Numbered from the stretch's first letter, positions 27,706 through 37,264 are shown. The stretch is 64,000 bases of DNA from Mycobacterium cookii (GCF_010727945.1 NZ_AP022569.1:744001-808000), one strand, 5' to 3'. Notes: generated by a model not told the origin, from the letters alone. Program-made: numbers and translations.

Positions 27706-29178
27706 CTACAACTGCGTGGCCTGTTGCTGGTCGGGAACCGGTGGCAGGTAGATGGTCTTGTACACCTGGAACGCGTGCAGACCTTCCGGACCGAGTTCGC
27801 GACCCATCCCGCTTTGCTTGATGCCGCCGAACGGGGCAACGGGATCGTTGACGTAGTGGTTGATCCCTACGGTCCCGGAACGAACCCGGCGAGCAACGCT
27901 GGTGGCGTGTTCGGCATCCGAAGACCACACCGTGCCGCCAAGGCCGTAGACACTGTCGTTGGCGATCGCGATCGCTTCCTGCTCGTCGGAGTAGGGGATG
28001 AGGGAGAGTACCGGACCGAAGATCTCCTCCCTCGAGATCGTCGCGTTGTTGTCCAAGTCGGCGAAGATGGTCGGCGACAGAAACCAACCCCGGTCGAATG
28101 GCCGAGAGCCGCCGGTGGTCATCCGAGCGCCTTCGCTCTTGCCCTGGGCGATGTAGCCTTCGACGCGGTCACGCTGCCGCTGCGACACCAGCGGGCCAAT
28201 CTTGGTTTCCGGATCGAGCGGGTCGCCGATCGTCAGTGAACGCGCGAGATCTGTTATTGTGTCGACGATTTCGTTGTACCTGCTGCGCGGAGCCAGGACT
28301 CGGGTGTTCAGCCAACATATCTGACCGTTGTTCAGCAGAGTGCAGCCGAAGAAGGACTCGAGCGAGGCGGCGAGGTCAGTGTCGTCGAGGATGATGGCGG
28401 CCGACTTGCCACCCAGTTCAAGAGTGACCGGTCGTAGCAGTCGTCCGCAGGTTTCAGCGATCCACCGACCCGCAGCGGTGGAGCCGGTGAACGACACCTT
28501 GTCCACGCCAGGATGTTCGACGAGGTAGGCACCTACCTCACGACCGCCGGGGACAACGTTGAGCACACCGTCGGGCACGCCCGCGGCGGCCGCGGCCTCA
28601 GCCATGAGGAATGCGTCGAGCACGGTTTCCTCGGCTGGCTTGAGCACCACGGAGCAGCCGGCTGCCAGGGCGGGTGCGAGTTTCAGAAATGAAATCCCTT
28701 GCGGGACATTCCAGGGCACTATGGCGCCCACCACGCCGACGGGCTGCTTGGACACCAGCGATGCGCCACCGAGCATGCCGACGCGTGGTTCCTCGACCGG
28801 CGCACTGGTCATCAGGTCGCTGTAGTAGCGCAACAGCAACGGCGGGAAGCCGGCCTCGAATTGCTGGGCGAGCCAGATCGGCATGCCGTTCTGCATCGAC
28901 ACCCGTCGGGCCGTTTCAGCGCCGCGCGCTTCCAGCTCCACCGCGAATCGTTCGAGGACGTCGGCGCGCTCCTTGGGATCCCAGTTCGCCCAACCGTCCG
29001 GGGCGTCGAACGCCGTTCTGGCAGACGAGACAGCCGCGTCGATATCGGCTTCGGTGCCCCTGGGTACCGAACCGATGCGATTTTCTGTTGCAGGCGAATA
29101 GACCCCGATGCTGTCGTGACCGGCGGGAGCTCGCCACGTGCCGCCGATGTAGAGCTGGGGATAGTCGATGGTTGTCAT
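27706..29178 (-). CDS. NAD(P)-dependent aldehyde dehydrogenase
   Basis: 490-aa enzyme of the ALDH superfamily, full length. NAD-binding and active-site features are present: PWNVPQGISFLKLAPALAAGCSVVLKPAEET (about 145-175), the FTGSTAAGRWI glycine motif, ELGGKSA with the general base Glu, and the catalytic Cys in NNGQICWLNTRVL (near 286). EIFGPVL lies near 385. It begins 17 bases after the P450 stop. It probably oxidises an aldehyde made by that P450 or by one of the nearby alcohol dehydrogenases. Confidence 0.93.
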   Translation of the reverse strand: MTTIDYPQLYIGGTWRAPAGHDSIGVYSPATENRIGSVPRGTEADIDAAVSSARTAFDAPDGWANWDPKERADVLERFAVELEARGAETARRVSMQNGMPIWLAQQFEAGFPPLLLRYYSDLMTSAPVEEPRVGMLGGASLVSKQPVGVVGAIVPWNVPQGISFLKLAPALAAGCSVVLKPAEETVLDAFLMAEAAAAAGVPDGVLNVVPGGREVGAYLVEHPGVDKVSFTGSTAAGRWIAETCGRLLRPVTLELGGKSAAIILDDTDLAASLESFFGCTLLNNGQICWLNTRVLAPRSRYNEIVDTITDLARSLTIGDPLDPETKIGPLVSQRQRDRVEGYIAQGKSEGARMTTGGSRPFDRGWFLSPTIFADLDNNATISREEIFGPVLSLIPYSDEQEAIAIANDSVYGLGGTVWSSDAEHATSVARRVRSGTVGINHYVNDPVAPFGGIKQSGMGRELGPEGLHAFQVYKTIYLPPVPDQQQATQL

Positions 29179-29195
29179 CTGAAAGTGCCGGCGGC

Positions 29196-30527
29196 TCAGG
29201 AGATCTTGACTTTGGCGGGCAGGTGCTTGAGACCGCCGACGAAGTTCGTCTGCGTCACGCTGCCGGGCCCTAGGACCTCGATCGAGTCCAGTCGGGGGAG
29301 CAGTTCCTCGAACATCACCTTCAATTCCTGCTTGCCCAGGTGCTGTCCGACACAGGTGTGCGCGCCGAACCCGAACGCGAGGTGGTTGTTCGGCTTGCGG
29401 TCGATGTTGAACTCGTCGGGGTGGTCGAAGACGTCCTCGTCGCGGCAGCCCGACTGGAACAACGGCATCAAACGATCACCGGCTTTGATCGTCTGACCGT
29501 GCAACGTGAAGTCCGTCAACGCTTTGCGCATGAAGTGTTTGACCGGTGCCACATAACGCAGACCCTCCTGGATCAGGTCAGGGATCAGACTCGGGTCGGC
29601 TTTGACGCGCGCCAGAATGTCGGGGTGTTTAGCCAATTGCTGGAGCGTGCCGGCCAGGGTTGCCGATGTGGTGTCGTGCCCAGCGGTGAAGATGGCCGTG
29701 TACCAGCCGTAGACGAAGGACTTGGGCCAGTACTCACCGTCCGCCCCCTTCGCGCAGGCGACCACCGTGGCCAGGTCGTCGCGAGGGTTGGCGCGGCGGT
29801 CTTCGGCGAGAGCGTCGAAGTAGCCGAAGAAGTCCTGGATGGTGGCCGAGAACTGTTGGGCCATCGCCTCCGGGGACAGCACCTCGACGTCGTCGCGCTG
29901 ATGCTCCGGGTCGGCCGCGCCGAAGAACTCCTGGGTAAGCGCCATCATCCGCGGCTCGTCCTCGCGCGGCACGCCCACCAACGTCATCATCACGTGCAGT
30001 GGGTAGCCCAGCGCCCAGTCGTCGACGAGATCGATCTCGCCGCGGGCCGACACCTGCTTGAGTTGCTCGATCGACTCCCTTGCGAGCTCGCGAATCTGGT
30101 CCTCCAACTTCTTGACCGAATTGGGCTTGAAGTAGTTGAACGCCATGTTCTTGGCGTGAGTGTGCTCGGGTGGGTCGATGTAGGGGAGTGCGTCGAGGAT
30201 GCGCAGGCTGCCACCGAGGAGTTGCTTGGTGAACCCGTCACCGGCGAGGTTCTGCAGGATCGGGTTGTGCGAGCCGGGATTGTCGGCGCCACCGCCCGCG
30301 GCGAATACCTCCGAGAGGCTTTCCACTTCCTGGATGTCGGCGTGCTTGCTGATCAACCAGACCGGGTCGTAGCCATCGACGACTGCCTTGGCCACCGGCA
30401 TGTTGTGGCGCAGCCATTTGTAGGCCTCGTGCAGCGCGGTGAGATCGGAGTGGCCTTCGGGGAGCACCACGCGTCGCGCGATCTCGTCTGGAAGAACGGC
30501 TGACTCGGTGTGTTCGGTAATCGTCAT
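29196..30527 (-). CDS. cytochrome P450
   Basis: 443-aa soluble bacterial-class P450. The I-helix oxygen-activation motif is AGHDTTSA (near 280), the K-helix is [14 protein letters not shown] (near 325), and the heme-binding loop [17 protein letters not shown] carries the Cys ligand near residue 392. I chose ATG 30527 (MTITEHTES). It leads the operon with the aldehyde dehydrogenase, reductase and Rieske gene. A 72-bp block upstream (30583-30654) is duplicated upstream of the neighbouring gene at 30697. The overall pattern resembles terpene or lipid hydroxylases of actinobacteria, but a CYP family cannot be assigned by eye. Confidence 0.93.
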   Translation of the reverse strand: MTITEHTESAVLPDEIARRVVLPEGHSDLTALHEAYKWLRHNMPVAKAVVDGYDPVWLISKHADIQEVESLSEVFAAGGGADNPGSHNPILQNLAGDGFTKQLLGGSLRILDALPYIDPPEHTHAKNMAFNYFKPNSVKKLEDQIRELARESIEQLKQVSARGEIDLVDDWALGYPLHVMMTLVGVPREDEPRMMALTQEFFGAADPEHQRDDVEVLSPEAMAQQFSATIQDFFGYFDALAEDRRANPRDDLATVVACAKGADGEYWPKSFVYGWYTAIFTAGHDTTSATLAGTLQQLAKHPDILARVKADPSLIPDLIQEGLRYVAPVKHFMRKALTDFTLHGQTIKAGDRLMPLFQSGCRDEDVFDHPDEFNIDRKPNNHLAFGFGAHTCVGQHLGKQELKVMFEELLPRLDSIEVLGPGSVTQTNFVGGLKHLPAKVKIS

Positions 30528-30612
30528 CTCGGGTGTCCTGTTCCTACTGCCTTGAGTGACCAACGTGGCTGCCTACGGCTGTTTCAAGTCTCATCGCGTG
30601 AGGCTTCTTTGT

Positions 30613-30654
30613 GCGTCACCATGACGGGGGGTCATCACTGCCACGTTGGGGGTA
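30613..30654 (-). promoter_or_regulatory. shared 42-bp upstream element, copy 1 (P450 operon)
   Basis: On the plus strand the element is GCGTCACCA, 26 bases, then GGGGGTA; on the minus strand it reads TACCCCC-N26-TGGTGACGC. Inside it, ATGAC-GGGGG-GTCAT is a perfect inverted repeat. It ends 85 bases before the P450 start at 30527. Together with flanking bases it forms a 72-bp block (30583-30654) about 83% identical to 31051-31122. Confidence 0.65.
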
Positions 30655-30696
30655 ATCGGGTCCGCGATGGCTGTTCAGACCAGGATTTCGCGCTGG

Positions 30697-31026
30697 TCAA
30701 TCCGCCGGGCAGCCGTCGTCGATCCACTGCTCGATGCGGTCGATGTCCTCCGCCGGGACCGGATCGAGGTAGGCCGGCATGCGAGGGATCACTGCGCCGA
30801 CGGGCGGGTCGTCCAGGTCGGAGCCAAACGGTGCTTCGCCTTTCAACGACAACACCAGGTTTGAGCCGGCGCCGTCGCCGAGGACGACGAGCTTTCTTCC
30901 GCCGACCTTCATGTCAACGAATCGGTCTCGCGTGACATCGCGCCAGAAGGGGCCGTGCGACACCACATCGGCGTCGGCACCGCCGACCGAGTTGTCCAGT
31001 ATTGCAACGACGTCCTTGAAGTTCAC
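30697..31026 (-). CDS. small protein resembling the C-terminal part of a cytochrome c domain, without heme motif
   Basis: 109-aa soluble protein. The C-terminal half (GRKLVVLGDGAGSNLVLSLKGEAPFG ... IPRMPAYLDPVPAEDIDRIEQWIDDGCP) follows the pattern of c-type cytochrome domains found in large bacterial oxidoreductases (MP followed by ...I..I..WID.GC). However, there is no CxxCH, no signal peptide and a single Cys near the end. Starts at GTG 31026 and is preceded by copy 2 of the shared upstream element. It sits between two P450 genes. The function is not known; an accessory or ligand-binding role is a guess. Confidence 0.6.
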   Translation of the reverse strand: MNFKDVVAILDNSVGGADADVVSHGPFWRDVTRDRFVDMKVGGRKLVVLGDGAGSNLVLSLKGEAPFGSDLDDPPVGAVIPRMPAYLDPVPAEDIDRIEQWIDDGCPAD

Positions 31027-31080
31027 GATGCCCCTTCCCGCATTCCCGGCTTCAAGTCTTAGCGTGACGGCCTTCTTCGC

Positions 31081-31122
31081 GCGTCACCATGACGGGGGGT
31101 CATCGCTGCCACCATGGGGGTA
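31081..31122 (-). promoter_or_regulatory. shared 42-bp upstream element, copy 2
   Basis: It has the same layout as copy 1 (TACCCCC-N26-TGGTGACGC on the minus strand) and differs from it at 3 of 42 bases. It includes the ATGAC-GGGGG-GTCAT inverted repeat. It ends 54 bases before the GTG of the gene at 30697-31026. Confidence 0.65.
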
Positions 31123-31161
31123 AGAGCAAGCCAAATCAGTTGGCGCTCCGGCATTTCAGCG

Positions 31162-32419
31162 TCATTCGGGCGTCCAGGTCGCCGGAAGCCGCTTGACGCC
31201 GGTCATGAAGTTCGACAGCAGCAGCTCTGGTTCCGCCGACTGAAGATTCTTCATCCGGGTGTAGACCTGCCGCATCTGAGACTTCAAATACCGCCTTGCC
31301 CAGCGCATGGCCGATGCAGTAGTGCGGACCGCCGCCGCCGAACGCCTGGTGAGGATTGTGCTTTTGGGTGCGGCTGATGTCGAACGTGTCGGGGTGGTCG
31401 AAGACATCTTCGTCCCGGTTGCCGGAGATGTACCACATCACCACCTTGTCGCCCTTCTTGATGGTGACGTCATCCAGTTGGTGGTCGCGCAGAGCGGTCC
31501 GGCGGAAGTGCATCAGCGGCGGTTCCATCCGCAAGGACTCGTTGACCGCGTCGTCGGCCCGGCCTTCGAAATCCTCCATGAGATAAGCGAGTTGGTCGGG
31601 GTTGTGCTGGAACAGCGTGATGACGTGCGCCATCGCGTGGCGGGTGGTGTCGTTGGCGCCGGCGGCAAGAAGCGCGAAGAAGACCCCGACTTCTCCGGTG
31701 GTCAGTTTGTGACCCTCGTACTCCGCTTGGGCCACCCACGTGAGCAGGTCGTCGCCGGGATTGCGCTTGCGTTCCTCGGCAAGTTCCAGGGCGAGTGTCG
31801 CAAGCTTGTTCGAGGCGTCGGCGAACACCATCAACGGTGAGCCGATGTGCGCCCATTCAGGGTCGGCCCACCCGGCGAACTGTTCGGCGGCGTCCATCAC
31901 GTACTCGATGTGATCGGGGTCGTGGATGCCCATGAAGTTGGCGAAGACCCGGCCGGGCACTTCCTTGGTGATCAGTTGACACAGGTCCCCTTCGCCCAGC
32001 GGCGCAACCTTGTCGATGATCTTCTCCACCAGCCCGTTGATCTGATCGACCATCTTATTGATGTTGCGCGGGGCGAACGCGACGTTGACGATGTTGCGCA
32101 TCTCGGTGTGCCGCGGTGGGTCGGTCACGATGAACGACAGCATCGTCTCCAACTGAGGGAAGTCGTCGATGAAGACGCCCTCGGCGGAGCTGAAGATCTC
32201 CGGGTGCCGCGAAACCTCTTGTATGTGGCGATTTTTGACGACTGACCAGAACCCTTTGGCGTTGTCGAGGTTGGGATCCAGTGCCTCGGGAGCATTGTTC
32301 CAACTGATCGGCTGGTTGGCCCGAAGCCACTTGAACGTCCGGTGGTGTTCGGGGCGGGGCTGCGCCCAGAACGACATCGTGTTCAGGTCGGTTCTGACGA
32401 CTTCATCCGTTACGGCCAT
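31162..32419 (-). pseudogene. cytochrome P450, C-terminal frameshift
   Basis: The P450 reads normally from ATG 32419. The I-helix AGANDTTRHAM, the K-helix ESLRMEPPLMHFRR and the heme loop FGGGGPHYCIGHALGK (Cys about residue 368) are all present. After residue 376 an extra G (minus strand, plus-strand base about 31291) shifts the frame. The shifted frame continues YLKSQMRQVYTRM...SNFMTGVKRLPATW, a normal P450 tail, to TGA at 31162-31164. The unshifted frame runs to 31136 with an unrelated Ala/Arg tail. Corrected length would be about 418 aa. It may be a real pseudogene or a sequencing error; the heme ligand precedes the shift. Confidence 0.8.
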
Positions 32420-32650
32420 GATCAGTTCCCATCGTCTTCATCGCCGATACGAACGATCGGCGTCTTAACAGCCGACGGTAGGTCGCTGTGATCTGCGGCA
32501 CCTCTCCCATCCGGGCTAACTTTCCTACCCCTAGATCGGTATTTGTCGCCTGATGGCAGCAAAAACACCCCGTTGGAGAGATGCGGTGCGAAGGTGAGGC
32601 GTGACCACAATTCGGTGACGTGGTCGTGAGGGTGATGGAGGGTTGTGGAC

Positions 32651-33757
32651 ATGAAGACCAAAGCCGCGCTGTTGTGGGGCCCGGGTGAGAAGTGGCAAGT
32701 CGAAGAAGTCACTCTCGACCCACCCGGACCCAACGAGGTCATGGTCAAGATGACGGCGTCCGGCTTGTGCCATTCCGACTACCACCTGGTCACCGGCGAT
32801 ATACCGATACCGTTTCCGGTCGTCGGCGGACATGAGGGCGCCGGCGTCGTAGCCGCTGTCGGACCCGGCGTCAGCGACATCGGCGAGGGCGACTCGGTTG
32901 TCCTGAGCTTTCTGCCCGCGTGTGGGAAATGCTCGTACTGCGCGCGCGGCATGACGAATTTGTGCGATCTCGGCGCCGCGATAATTCAGGGTCCGCAGCT
33001 TGACGGGACATATCGTTTTCACGCCCGCGGCGCCGGCGTGGGCCAAATGTGTCTACTAGGAACATTTTCTGAATACACGGTGGTGCCTACCGCGTCAGTG
33101 GTGAAAGTCGACGCCGGTAGTCGGCTGGATCGGGCGGTGCTGATCGGATGCTGTGTGCCAACGGGTTTCGGCAGCGTCGTCAACACCGCTCAGGTCAGGC
33201 CGGGCCAAACCGTCGTCGTGCTCGGTGTGGGAGGAATCGGCAGCAATGCCATTCAGGGCGCGAAAGCCGCAGGAGCGCGCCACATTGTCGCGGTGGACCC
33301 GGTGGCCTACAAGCGGGACCGGGCCGTTGATTTCGGCGCCACCCACACCTCTGCGACAGTCGAAGAGGCGCAGGGCCTGATCGCCGATCTGACCCGTGGA
33401 CAGCTCGCGGACGCCTGCATCATCACCACCGACGTGGCAGAGAGTGCATACGTGGGCCAGGCGCTGAGCTTGGTCGGCAAACGCGGCAAGGTGATCGTCA
33501 CCGCTATCGGTCACCCGACCGATTTGTCGATCAGCGGCTCGCTGTTCGAATTGACGCTGTACGAGAAGTCAATTCACGGTTCGCTGTTCGGATCGTCGAA
33601 CCCGCGCCACGATATCCCGCGCTACCTGGAGATGTACAACCTCGGTCAGCTGAAGCTCGACGAACTGGTGACCATCGAATACTCGCTGGACGACATCAAC
33701 ACCGGGTATGAGGACATGCTGGAGGGCCGCAACATACGCGGCGTGATCCGATTCTGA
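32651..33757 (+). CDS. zinc-type alcohol dehydrogenase, mycofactocin/NDMA-dependent-like
   Basis: 368-aa medium-chain dehydrogenase. The catalytic zinc site is visible (SGLCHSDYH, GGHEGAGVV), and the structural zinc Cys quartet reads CGKCSYCARGMTNLC. The Rossmann motif is VVVLGVGGIGSNAIQGAK (about 188-205). The N-terminus MKTKAALLWGPGEKW, the PTGFGSVVNTAQVRPG segment and the C-terminus YEDMLEGRNIRGVIRF match the actinobacterial NDMA-dependent alcohol dehydrogenases, which hold NAD tightly and use mycofactocin. I chose ATG 32651; a GTG 6 bases earlier is also possible. It is divergent from the frameshifted P450 across 231 bp. Confidence 0.88.
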   Translation: MKTKAALLWGPGEKWQVEEVTLDPPGPNEVMVKMTASGLCHSDYHLVTGDIPIPFPVVGGHEGAGVVAAVGPGVSDIGEGDSVVLSFLPACGKCSYCARGMTNLCDLGAAIIQGPQLDGTYRFHARGAGVGQMCLLGTFSEYTVVPTASVVKVDAGSRLDRAVLIGCCVPTGFGSVVNTAQVRPGQTVVVLGVGGIGSNAIQGAKAAGARHIVAVDPVAYKRDRAVDFGATHTSATVEEAQGLIADLTRGQLADACIITTDVAESAYVGQALSLVGKRGKVIVTAIGHPTDLSISGSLFELTLYEKSIHGSLFGSSNPRHDIPRYLEMYNLGQLKLDELVTIEYSLDDINTGYEDMLEGRNIRGVIRF

Positions 33758-33763
33758 ACTACG

Positions 33764-34870
33764 TCAATTGACGATGTGGTGATACTTGGCAACGGCTTCG
33801 GTGCGATTTGCCGCTCCAAGCTTCCTCAGTACGTGCTTGACATGGGTTTTGACGGTCCCCTCGGCAACGAACAGGCTGATCGCGATTTGCGCGTTGGTCT
33901 TTCCCGCAGCGATTCCGTGCAACACGTCCCATTCCCGGCGGGTCAGCGTCTCCGCAGCGCCGCCGTCGCGTTCGCGAGGAGGGGCAGGTTCGAGGGGCTC
34001 ACCGAGGGCCGCGCTTTCCATCACCGCAACGGTGACGTCGTCGACGACCGCATTGACGTCGCGCGCGTAGTCGTTACAGGCCTGCTGCACCGACTTGAGT
34101 CTGTCCAGCAACAGATTGCGCTCGAATGCGATACCCAGCCCTTCGGCGAACACGGCCAGCACGTCGCGGTCCGACTCGTCCACCAGCGCCGACTTCGCCT
34201 GCCGGTCAGCGTGCAGTAGACCGATGGGCTGGCCCCAAGCGAGTACCGGCGCCGCGACATAGGCCTCCGTTTCGGTGAGGGCGACCAATTCGGTGTACAC
34301 CCGTGGGTTCGACTGAGGATCACGAACCACCATCGGTGCGCCACGGCGCACCATCTCTGCCTAAAGGAGAGCGCCGTTGAGTTTGCGCGGATGTGCCAGC
34401 CCCACTTCGATCAAGGTGTGCGCAAACCCCTCATCGGTGCCGGCGTACGCCGAAGACGCCAGCCAGAATCCATGATCGATGCGCGAGAACAAGATTCGGT
34501 CGAACCCCATGTACTGGGCTTCCGCGGCCGCCCGCTCGATGAGCTCCGCCGTGCTTCCCGCTTGTCGGAGCCGCCCCACCGCATCGCGGACCATGAGGAC
34601 CTTGGCTGCCCGCCGGTCAAGCAGTGCATCGAGGACTTCGGCCTGCGCACGTTCCGATCGCACCAGCAGCGCCGCTATCTGCACGGCCCGGGCGGGATCG
34701 GTGTCGCTGGCGCCAGCGGTCAGTCGCTCGCTAAGCGCGCGGCGAGTCGCCGACAACGCGGCAGCCGCCGCGTCGAGATCGTCGTCGCCGAATCCGGGAC
34801 TGATCGTGCCGCTGCCGACCACTTCTTCGGCGGCGCTGAGGACTTCGCGAGCCTGCTCGACGCTCTCCAT
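33764..34870 (-). pseudogene. GAF/LuxR-type transcriptional regulator split by an in-frame amber codon
   Basis: From ATG 34870 the frame encodes an N-terminal helical part and the first half of a GAF-like sensor domain. It is then interrupted by TAG at 34361-34363 (codon 170), directly followed in the same frame by AEMVRRGAPMVVRDPQ..., the second half of the GAF domain, and the C-terminal LuxR HTH (LTRREWDVLHGIAAGKTNAQIAISLFVAEGTVKTHVKHVLRKLGAANRTEAVAKY). Total length without the stop is 368 aa, close to the two intact LuxR genes at 52.7-54.9 kb (384 and 358 aa). An ATG 7 bases after the stop (34354) could allow restart. It starts 1 base after the WS/DGAT stop. Confidence 0.8.
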
Positions 34871-34871
34871 G

Positions 34872-36293
34872 TCAGCCGCTTTTCGCCAGGGCGAGCACTT
34901 CGTCGAAGCCCTCGCGCAGGCATATCGCAAATGCCGTGGCGTCGACGACGGCATCGGGATCGAAGTTGACTGCGATACAACATGTTCCGTCGTAAGTCAC
35001 CATCGCGACCATGGCGGGAATGCCTGGCCGAGGACCCATCGGGTAGATGTGGGTGACCCGTGCGCCGGCCAAATACAGCGGGCGACTGACCGCCCCAAGG
35101 TTGGAAGCCTGCAGATCGGATAGGCCGGTCATCCCGCCGGCGATGCGGGTGAGGACAAATCCCGGCAGCCGGCTCAGGACCGGCGCGAGAAGGTCCAGGA
35201 AGCCCAGCGCGGGCTCCATCCGCGCGTCGGCGATGAATTCGTGGATGGCAGCGATGCGGGCCTCGGGATCCGGTTCGCCGACCGGCGCCACGAACCGCGC
35301 GCCGGCGAACTTGTTCGCGCCCATCGGGTCGGCGTCGGTGCGCAGGCTGACCGGAACTGCCATCGGTATGTAATCGACTGTCAACGAGAGCTTTTCGTGA
35401 TAACGGCGAAGCCCACCGAGTAGAGCGGCCAGGAACGCATCGTTGACCGAACCGCCGGCCGCCTTGCCGGCAGCCTTCAGGCCGTCGAAAGGTACGTCGA
35501 AGGTATCCAGCCGGTAGCCGGATCCGCTGCCTGTCAATGCGGGAGAATGCGGAGCGTCGGGCGGAGTGAGCACTCGTCGCAGTGACATGGCGAATTTGAC
35601 TGCTTCGCTTGCGGTTCCGATCGGGTCGGTGGCCAGCCGACTGGCGACGTGGAAGACTTCGCGCACAGCGTCACCGGGCGCGCCGACGACCTTGTCGGCC
35701 AATCGGTGTAGCAGCAGCCCTTCGGGGGACTCCTGCCGACGCGGCTCGGGTACTGGCCGCAGGTCGGTGGGCCCGGGCTCCCGGCTGTGCCCATGGGCGA
35801 GGTCCAACAGCTGCAGCAAGCCGATGCCGTCACTGAGGCTGTGATGCGGCTTGAAGAGATAGGCGGCCTGGCCGCCAGCCACGCCGAGCACCAACAGCGA
35901 CTCCCACGGGGGACGTTCGGGGTCGAGCGGACGGGCGGCGAATTGTGCCGCCAGCGCGTGTAGTTCGTCCATCGACCCGTCACCCGGGAGCCGCACTCGT
36001 TGCAGGTGGTAGCTCAGGTCGAACCGGGGGTCGGGCGACCAGGCCGGCGTCACCAAGGGAAGCACGGGTTCGACAACGCGTTCGCGCAGCCGCGGTACCA
36101 GCCGGGTCAGGCGATCGTGGGCGGCGACCAGGCGATCCCAATCCGGCTCGGTGTCAAGCATTTCGACGACCACGCCGGTCGAGCGGGTGCGGTAGTCGTT
36201 GCCGGTACGCCACATCAACGCTTCCCAGGCGCTGAGGTCTTGGCCGCCACCCCACGAGGCGAGGTCGTCAGTTTCTTTGCCGGGCAAGACCAT
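34872..36293 (-). CDS. WS/DGAT-family O-acyltransferase (wax ester synthase/diacylglycerol acyltransferase)
   Basis: 473-aa acyltransferase that esterifies alcohols or diacylglycerol with acyl-CoA. The active-site motif HHSLSDG is at about residues 149-155. The N-terminus (DLSAWEALMWRTGN) and the C-terminal NFDPDAV and TYDGTCCIAVNFD blocks are typical. I chose ATG 36293 (MVLPGKETDDL), which overlaps the end of the hydrolase gene by 26 bases. It belongs to a tight minus-strand operon: alcohol dehydrogenase, alpha/beta hydrolase, WS/DGAT, LuxR. Mycobacteria carry many paralogues; storage lipid or wax synthesis is the likely role. Confidence 0.9.
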   Translation of the reverse strand: MVLPGKETDDLASWGGGQDLSAWEALMWRTGNDYRTRSTGVVVEMLDTEPDWDRLVAAHDRLTRLVPRLRERVVEPVLPLVTPAWSPDPRFDLSYHLQRVRLPGDGSMDELHALAAQFAARPLDPERPPWESLLVLGVAGGQAAYLFKPHHSLSDGIGLLQLLDLAHGHSREPGPTDLRPVPEPRRQESPEGLLLHRLADKVVGAPGDAVREVFHVASRLATDPIGTASEAVKFAMSLRRVLTPPDAPHSPALTGSGSGYRLDTFDVPFDGLKAAGKAAGGSVNDAFLAALLGGLRRYHEKLSLTVDYIPMAVPVSLRTDADPMGANKFAGARFVAPVGEPDPEARIAAIHEFIADARMEPALGFLDLLAPVLSRLPGFVLTRIAGGMTGLSDLQASNLGAVSRPLYLAGARVTHIYPMGPRPGIPAMVAMVTYDGTCCIAVNFDPDAVVDATAFAICLREGFDEVLALAKSG

Positions 36294-37245
36294 CACCTCC
36301 CGGTGTCGAGGCTGCCGCGTCGTCGACGGCACGGGTCACTTCGAGGATCAACTCGGCGACACCGGCGGGGTCGTCGGACATCGGCACGTGGCCGACACCG
36401 CTGAGGCGGATGAGCTCCGCTCCCGGCAGGCGTTCGAGCATGGGCGAGCCGAAGTGCTTGAACGGCAGGATGCGATCGCGTTCGGCCCACACCAGGCGCA
36501 CGGGGTAGTCCCGGTCCGCGGGCAATGGGTCTACCGGGGTGAGGTGGAGCACCCGCAACAGTGGCTCGACGACCGGGGACTGACCGCTGGCATGGATGTA
36601 GGTCACCAACGTCTCGCGGGGCACCCGATGCGGATGCGCCACCTGGGCGGCCAACATCGCCCAGCGCATCACGCGCCGTGCGGCGATCGCTTCTGCCCGC
36701 GACGAATTGCGGGCGAGCGCGCCGAACGAGAACCTGATGCCGTGCGCGGTCGCCCGGAGTCGGCGAGGCGAACGCCAAGCCCCGGCCGGGCTGAGCAGAA
36801 CGAGTGACCGAGCGCGTCCCCGGCGGGCAAGCTCGATGCCGATCCACCCGCCGAGTGAGTTGCCGGCGATGTGCACGGTCGGCAGGCCCAGCCGATCGAG
36901 CTCGGCCTCGATGCCGTCCACCAGCGCTTGGACTGATGGCACCACGCCGGAGTCCAGCGCCGGGCCGCCCGCGTGTCCGTGAAGGGTCGGCACGATCACA
37001 TCGTGGTGCGGTTCCAGGTATGGCAGCACCGGCGACCAGGCTTGCCAAATGCCCCCGATCCCGTGCAGCAACAGCAGCGGCGTGCCCGTCCCGGCGCGGT
37101 GGTTCGGGGTCAGATCCAGGACGGACACTGTTGCGCGGGGCTCGGCGGAGCGGCGCCGGACGAGCGCGGCTCGCGCCGCCGCGGCGGTTCCGCCGAGCAG
37201 GGCCGCGGTCAGGATGGTCGCCCGTCGGTGCGAGTTGCTCGCCAT
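36268..37245 (-). CDS. alpha/beta hydrolase
   Basis: 325-aa hydrolase, probably membrane-attached. The N-terminus (ATILTAALLGGTAAAARAAL) is a weak signal or anchor. The oxyanion motif LLLLHGIGG is near residue 57, the nucleophile elbow GNSLGG near 125, the acid Asp in WAERDRILP, and the His in GVGHVPMSDDP near 305. The start is ATG 37245. It is 19 bases downstream of the alcohol dehydrogenase and overlaps the WS/DGAT gene. An esterase acting on the same lipids is plausible, but the substrate is unknown. Confidence 0.88.
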   Translation of the reverse strand: MASNSHRRATILTAALLGGTAAAARAALVRRRSAEPRATVSVLDLTPNHRAGTGTPLLLLHGIGGIWQAWSPVLPYLEPHHDVIVPTLHGHAGGPALDSGVVPSVQALVDGIEAELDRLGLPTVHIAGNSLGGWIGIELARRGRARSLVLLSPAGAWRSPRRLRATAHGIRFSFGALARNSSRAEAIAARRVMRWAMLAAQVAHPHRVPRETLVTYIHASGQSPVVEPLLRVLHLTPVDPLPADRDYPVRLVWAERDRILPFKHFGSPMLERLPGAELIRLSGVGHVPMSDDPAGVAELILEVTRAVDDAAASTPGGDGLARQRN

Positions 37246-37264
37246 GGAAGTGAGTCGGCTCCGA

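Noticed and set aside
32521..32545. TACCCCTAGATCGGTA upstream of the NDMA-type alcohol dehydrogenase as a fourth copy of the shared 42-bp element.
   Set aside because: The second block (TGGTGACGC at 26 bases) is missing in either orientation, so only a short C-run half matches.
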